From: Pseudonocardiaceae bacterium
Lineage (GTDB): Bacteria > Actinomycetota > Actinomycetes > Mycobacteriales > Pseudonocardiaceae
Direction of reading: 5' to 3'
DNA length: 8,188 nt
Assembly (NCBI GenBank): GCA_025937115.1
Contig: JAICSB010000128.1
Span: forward strand, 1-8,188
Shown: positions 4,893 through 8,188 of the stretch, one piece after another
Layout: every line of letters begins with the position of its first letter
Position numbering within the stretch: position 1 is the first letter of the stretch
The notes under the pieces: generated by a model
Database searches by the model: none
What the model saw: only the letters and a program-made list of their open reading frames with translations
Told to the model about the DNA's origin: nothing
Made by a program: the position numbers and the translations under genes

Positions 4893-6602
4893 CTAGACAC
4901 CTTGGCGAAGGACGACTTCCTGGCCTTCTCTGAGTCCTGAAATGACCTGGGTGCGATCGTCTCCGACGAGACCGGCCTGGAACCTCGCTTGCTGCTGCGT
5001 ACCGTTCGCGTCGATGATGGTGACGGTGCTTTGATCGCCGCTCTTACGAACCGCCGAGTTGGGAACGGTGAGGACGTCTTGGACCTGGTTGGTGATTACT
5101 CGCGCTTGCGCCGTCAGGCCATCTTTGAGTCGCGGGTCGGTCTCGTTGAGCACGACGGTGGCATAGTAGTTGATAACGCTGGAGATGTTGCTTCCGGTGG
5201 GGGAAACGGAGACGACGGTACCGGACCGAGTGAGATCGGGGACGGCGTCAAAGGTGACATCGACCTTTTGATTTGGTGCCACCTTCGCGGCATCGGACTC
5301 CTCGAACGGGACCACTACCTGGAAGGTATTGACGTTATCGAGAACCATGAACTGCGTGCCACCCGGGCGCTGAGCGCCGGTAGCCGGGTTACCCAGGGAC
5401 AAGCTGCTGTTGGACGAGGTACCACTGAGCCCGGGGATGGGAGCGGTGGAACCCGGCGCCAATGCGCTGACGCCCGTGCTGGGTTGGAGGAACTCCCCCA
5501 CCAAGCCGTTGATCGCCGAGACGGTGCCTGTGACCGGCGCGCGCAATACGGTGTTGTCAACATCTCTCTGGGCCGCTTCGACCTGAGCCGCAATGCTGGC
5601 CACCAACGCGACCTGCTGATCGATATTGAACGGACGATCGGCGGCTGCGGAGTCAACCGCGTTCTGGGCGGTGACCACGCTCTGGCGAGCGTTCTCGATC
5701 GACACCAGCCCTTGCGCCCGGTCGACGTTCTCCTTCTGCTGATCGGCTTGCAACGTGGTTTTGTCCGTCATTACCGTGCGGCGGGCGTTGAGGACAGCTT
5801 GCTGATCCGTGGGAATCCGGTTACACGCCGGGTTGCCGCTGCCACCCGAACCTGCCGAACCTGATCCACCTGACCCAGTGCTGCCCGCGAACACAGGTCC
5901 TACCCGGGCGGGGTCGTCTACACCCGCCTGAGCCGGCCCCACCCCGACCGAGGAGTTAGGACCACCTGTACCGCCGACACCGTTGGCTGGTGCGGGCGGA
6001 GTGAAGGGAATCCCTCCGGTGGCAGAGCAAGAGACCTGATCGGCACGCAGCGTTTCCTGCGCCTTGTCCTGGAGATAGCTGTCGAAGTCCAACTGCTTGT
6101 GCGCTTGGTCAGTCGCCGACTGGTCCGCTGCCAGCTCCGCGTCGACCGACTTCTGCGTCGCCTCCAAGATCTCGTGTGCCTGGTCCAGGGTGGCCTGTGC
6201 GCCCTGCACCGTTGGGTCGGCCACGAACTTGCCGAACAACGCCCGCTGGGAGTTCAGCTGGCCCTGCAGCTGGGCGAGAGTCTGGCGAAACGCGAAGTCG
6301 TCCTCCTGCGCCACTATCTGGCCTGCGGTCACCCGATCCCCAACTTTGACCATCAGCTGCTTGAGCTGTGCCCCCTTGGGGAAGCCCAAGTTCTGTTCCC
6401 TGATGGCTGACAAGGACCCGGAGGCTGACACCTTCGTCACCACCGCGCCGCGCTCCACCCGCCCAGTCGGTGGCGGTGGCGGCTCGCCGCCACATCCAGC
6501 CGCCACCCCGAGCGTGGCGACCAGCCCTAGCGCCACCAGCACCCGGGCACCTGAACGCCGGGCTGAAGACAGCATCGATGAGCTGGTCTGCGTCATTGTC
6601 AC
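4893..6602 (-). CDS. Lipoprotein HlyD/MacA-type efflux adaptor
   Basis: A 569-residue adaptor subunit for the adjacent ABC transporter. A lipoprotein signal is clear: basic N-region (RRSGAR, 15-20), hydrophobic core (21-35) and lipobox VAAG-Cys37. A Pro run follows (41-45). GRVERGAVVTKVSASGSL (47-64) and VKVGDRVTAGQIVAQ (85-99) form the first half of the barrel-sandwich (lipoyl) domain; about 104-190 and 266-345 are coiled-coil helices; LRAPVTGTVSAINGLVGEF (353-371) is the second lipoyl half; 415-510 the beta-barrel; 511-569 the membrane-proximal domain. It is longer than MacA (about 370 residues) because of a Gly/Ser/Pro-rich insert (about 197-258) at the coiled-coil tip, flanked by Cys192 and Cys260, and another Ser/Gly/Pro loop at about 383-414. 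GTG 6602 has AGGGGG 8 bases upstream, and an in-frame TGA follows closely upstream. It probably sits outside the membrane, clamping the permease. Confidence 0.88.
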   Translation of the reverse strand: MTMTQTSSSMLSSARRSGARVLVALGLVATLGVAAGCGGEPPPPPTGRVERGAVVTKVSASGSLSAIREQNLGFPKGAQLKQLMVKVGDRVTAGQIVAQEDDFAFRQTLAQLQGQLNSQRALFGKFVADPTVQGAQATLDQAHEILEATQKSVDAELAADQSATDQAHKQLDFDSYLQDKAQETLRADQVSCSATGGIPFTPPAPANGVGGTGGPNSSVGVGPAQAGVDDPARVGPVFAGSTGSGGSGSAGSGGSGNPACNRIPTDQQAVLNARRTVMTDKTTLQADQQKENVDRAQGLVSIENARQSVVTAQNAVDSAAADRPFNIDQQVALVASIAAQVEAAQRDVDNTVLRAPVTGTVSAINGLVGEFLQPSTGVSALAPGSTAPIPGLSGTSSNSSLSLGNPATGAQRPGGTQFMVLDNVNTFQVVVPFEESDAAKVAPNQKVDVTFDAVPDLTRSGTVVSVSPTGSNISSVINYYATVVLNETDPRLKDGLTAQARVITNQVQDVLTVPNSAVRKSGDQSTVTIIDANGTQQQARFQAGLVGDDRTQVISGLREGQEVVLRQGV

Positions 6603-6610
6603 AACGATGT

Positions 6611-6616
6611 CCCCCT
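6611..6616 (-). promoter_or_regulatory. Ribosome site deciding the adaptor start
   Basis: On the minus strand AGGGGG (complement of 6611-6616) lies 8 bases before the GTG at 6602. This favours the GTG over the in-frame ATG two codons later. The 97-bp gap from the permease stop to this GTG (6603-6699) shows no terminator or promoter, so the adaptor is most likely read from the operon transcript. Confidence 0.5.
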
Positions 6617-6699
6617 GTGTTTTCGGGCTTCACGCTGTGCAACGCCTCAGTAGGCAGGGGGTTACGGGGTCTTCCGCGTCGGTGGAGGGAGTATCGAAG

Positions 6700-7926
6700 T
6701 CACTGGTACCTGAGGGCTTCGATGGGCCGCAGCCGCGCGGCCCGGTTGGCCGGGTAGCCACCGGCCACGAGCCCGATCACCAGGCTGATCGCGAACGACA
6801 GCACCACCGACGGGATGGTCACTGCCGGAGCGAACGTGGCGAAGGTGGGGCCGAGCGCGGGAGCGAGAACCGAGCCGAGCACCGACAGCCCGACCCCGAC
6901 TCCGATACCGATTACACCGCCGAGGCCCGCCAGCACGAGCGACTCGATAAGGAACTGCTCGAGGATCGCCCGTCTCGTGGCACCGATCGCTTTTCGGATG
7001 CCGATCTCACGGGTTCTCTCGGTCACCGAGACCAGCATGATGTTCAGGACTCCGATCGCACCGACGAAGAGCGAGATCGCCGCGACGGCGGCCGTGAACA
7101 GGGTGAGGACTCGGAGGATCTGGTTGAAGGTGTCAAGCCGGCTGCGTAGAGATTGCACCTCGAAATCTCGGTTCGCCGTATCCTTGATCCGGTGCCGCTC
7201 GCTGAGAACGCGAATCACGTCGTTCTCAGCGGCGGGCACAACCGATGCTTGGGCGGCTTGCACGATGATCTGGTTGACCTTGTCGCCGCCACCGAAGATG
7301 TACCGGCGCGCCGTGTTCAGCGGCATGATCGTGGCACTGTCTCCCGGCTCGCCGACGGACTGCATCACGCCGATGACATGGAAGGTCTGGCGGTTGATCC
7401 GGACTGTGTGGCTCAGCGCGGCCGCGGGATCATTGCCGAAGAGATAGCTCGCCACACTGGGACCAAGCACTACCACTCTGGCCGTCGAGCGGACCTGGGC
7501 GTCGTCGAAGAACGATCCCGCCGCCATATCCCCGTTGTTCAGGTCGAGCCAGCGATCGGTCGAGCCGACGACGGTCGTCCGGAACCGGTAGGAGTCGGTC
7601 TCGGCCAGCGCCTTGCCGGAGGTGGCGGGGATGACTGCGGCGATGTCGTGCGACATCGCCGGGTCCTGCAGCGCCGCGACGTCGGCGTCGATCAGATCCT
7701 TCGGGGGGGAGCCGCCTGGCACGTTGCCGACCGACGGCACGATGGTGATCAAGTTGGCCAGTGGTTGGATCTTCTCATTGACCGAGGACTGCACGCCGTT
7801 ACCGATGGCGACGAGCAGGATCACCGCTGCGACACCGATGATGATGCCGAGCATGGTCAACACGGAGCGCAGCCGGTTGGCGCGCAAGCCGCGCAGCGCG
7901 ATGCGTACCGCCTCCCGGAGGTTCAT
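6700..7926 (-). CDS. MacB/FtsX-type ABC transporter permease
   Basis: A 408-residue permease of the type VII ABC (mechanotransmission) class. Order: short N-terminal helix (LREAVRIALRGLRANRLRS, 3-21), first membrane helix (about 22-43, LTMLGIIIGVAAVILLVAIG), a large external MacB-type domain (about 45-270), then three membrane helices (about 273-300, 326-354 and 372-392). The loop after the second helix carries ERTREIGIRKAIGAT (303-317), the conserved coupling segment of the FtsX/MacB family that contacts the ATPase. The carboxyl tail is PANRAARLRPIEALRYQ, also typical of MacB. In E. coli MacB the ATPase is fused to the permease; here it is a separate upstream gene, as usual in Gram-positive and actinobacterial relatives. 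The ATG overlaps the ATPase stop by 4 bases (ATGA), which points to coupled translation. The substrate is unknown; candidates are peptides, lipids or antibiotics. Confidence 0.93.
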   Translation of the reverse strand: MNLREAVRIALRGLRANRLRSVLTMLGIIIGVAAVILLVAIGNGVQSSVNEKIQPLANLITIVPSVGNVPGGSPPKDLIDADVAALQDPAMSHDIAAVIPATSGKALAETDSYRFRTTVVGSTDRWLDLNNGDMAAGSFFDDAQVRSTARVVVLGPSVASYLFGNDPAAALSHTVRINRQTFHVIGVMQSVGEPGDSATIMPLNTARRYIFGGGDKVNQIIVQAAQASVVPAAENDVIRVLSERHRIKDTANRDFEVQSLRSRLDTFNQILRVLTLFTAAVAAISLFVGAIGVLNIMLVSVTERTREIGIRKAIGATRRAILEQFLIESLVLAGLGGVIGIGVGVGLSVLGSVLAPALGPTFATFAPAVTIPSVVLSFAISLVIGLVAGGYPANRAARLRPIEALRYQ

Positions 7927-8188
7927 GCGGTGACCTCCGTCCGGCTGCGCTGCACCCGGTCACTTTCGATGCGCCCGTCGCGCATCCGCACGACTCGCTT
8001 GGCGAACCCGGCGACCTCTTCTTCGTGGGTGATGATCACAACGGTGCGGCCGGCATCGTTCAGCGCGCCGAGTAACTTCAGGATGTCGGCGCTGGATGCG
8101 GTGTCGAGGTTCCCGGTGGGCTCGTCGGCGAGCAGCAGGGTGGGATCGTTGATCAGCGCCCGGGCGATCGCCACCCGCTGCTGCTGAC
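7923..8188 (-). CDS. ABC transporter ATP-binding protein, C-terminal part
   Basis: The last 87 residues of an ABC ATPase whose start is beyond the right edge. The window begins inside the signature motif (QQQRVAIARAL, normally LSGGQQQRVAIARA). It then shows Walker B with its catalytic Glu (LLLADEPTGNLD), the D-loop (NLDT) and the switch histidine (VIITHEEEVA). The ending KRVVRMRDGRI plus a short basic tail is that of the LolD/MacB/FtsE-like group of about 220-250 residues. It powers the permease encoded just downstream and shares a 4-base ATGA overlap with it. The operon promoter must lie outside the window. Confidence 0.95.
   Translation of the reverse strand, partial: QQQRVAIARALINDPTLLLADEPTGNLDTASSADILKLLGALNDAGRTVVIITHEEEVAGFAKRVVRMRDGRIESDRVQRSRTEVTA

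Noticed and set aside
4989..5864. 291-codon plus-strand open frame
   Set aside because: It is antisense to the clearly real adaptor gene, is rich in Arg, Gly and Asp in the pattern of a mirrored frame, and has no domain or ribosome site.
6097..8187. Two plus-strand open frames of about 350 codons across the permease and adaptor genes
   Set aside because: Both are antisense to strongly conserved domains (FtsX/MacB permease, lipoyl region) and show no family motif. High GC at third positions removes stop codons from the opposite strand.

Overview
The window comes from a high-GC actinobacterium (Actinomycetota). A probable F420-dependent oxidoreductase, a MshC-family cysteine ligase (the family that makes mycothiol), frequent GTG starts, a likely leaderless lipoprotein gene and TANNNT-type -10 boxes all agree with this. 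Genus cannot be decided from the sequence. No tRNA, rRNA, CRISPR array or intact mobile element is visible.

Layout. (1) 1-67, minus: the first 22 codons of an LLM-class F420-type oxidoreductase. It diverges from a single-domain rhodanese (158-508, plus). (2) A DUF309 gene (514-987, minus) converges on the rhodanese with only 5 bp between the stops. A strong hairpin lies in the last DUF309 codons. (3) After a 125-bp divergent spacer comes a two-gene plus-strand unit: a shortened, divergent MshC-like cysteine ligase (1113-2240) and, 2 bp later, a SixA-type histidine phosphatase (2243-2722). (4) A tryptophan-rich protein of unknown function (2802-3509). (5) A secreted lipoprotein with a right-handed parallel beta-helix (3581-4639), with a probable leaderless promoter and a 10-bp palindrome just upstream. 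(6) A convergent spacer (4640-4892) with a possible decayed reading frame and a perfect 19-bp-arm hairpin. (7) A minus-strand MacAB-like operon: ABC ATPase (cut by the right edge), MacB/FtsX-type permease (6700-7926, ATGA overlap with the ATPase) and a lipoprotein HlyD/MacA-type adaptor (4893-6602), ending at the hairpin.

How the genes work together. The ATPase, permease and adaptor very probably form one export or envelope machine driven by a mechanotransmission-type permease. No outer-membrane TolC partner is visible here. The MshC-like enzyme and the SixA-type phosphatase are probably co-translated, but their shared role is unknown. The enzyme lacks the usual MshC amino-terminal segment, is short at the carboxyl end and reads KMAKS in place of KMSKS. 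It looks like a paralogue that may join cysteine to something other than the mycothiol precursor. That is the most interesting lead in the window; the others are the beta-helix lipoprotein and the Trp-rich orphan. No complete undescribed multi-gene system can be demonstrated from this stretch alone.
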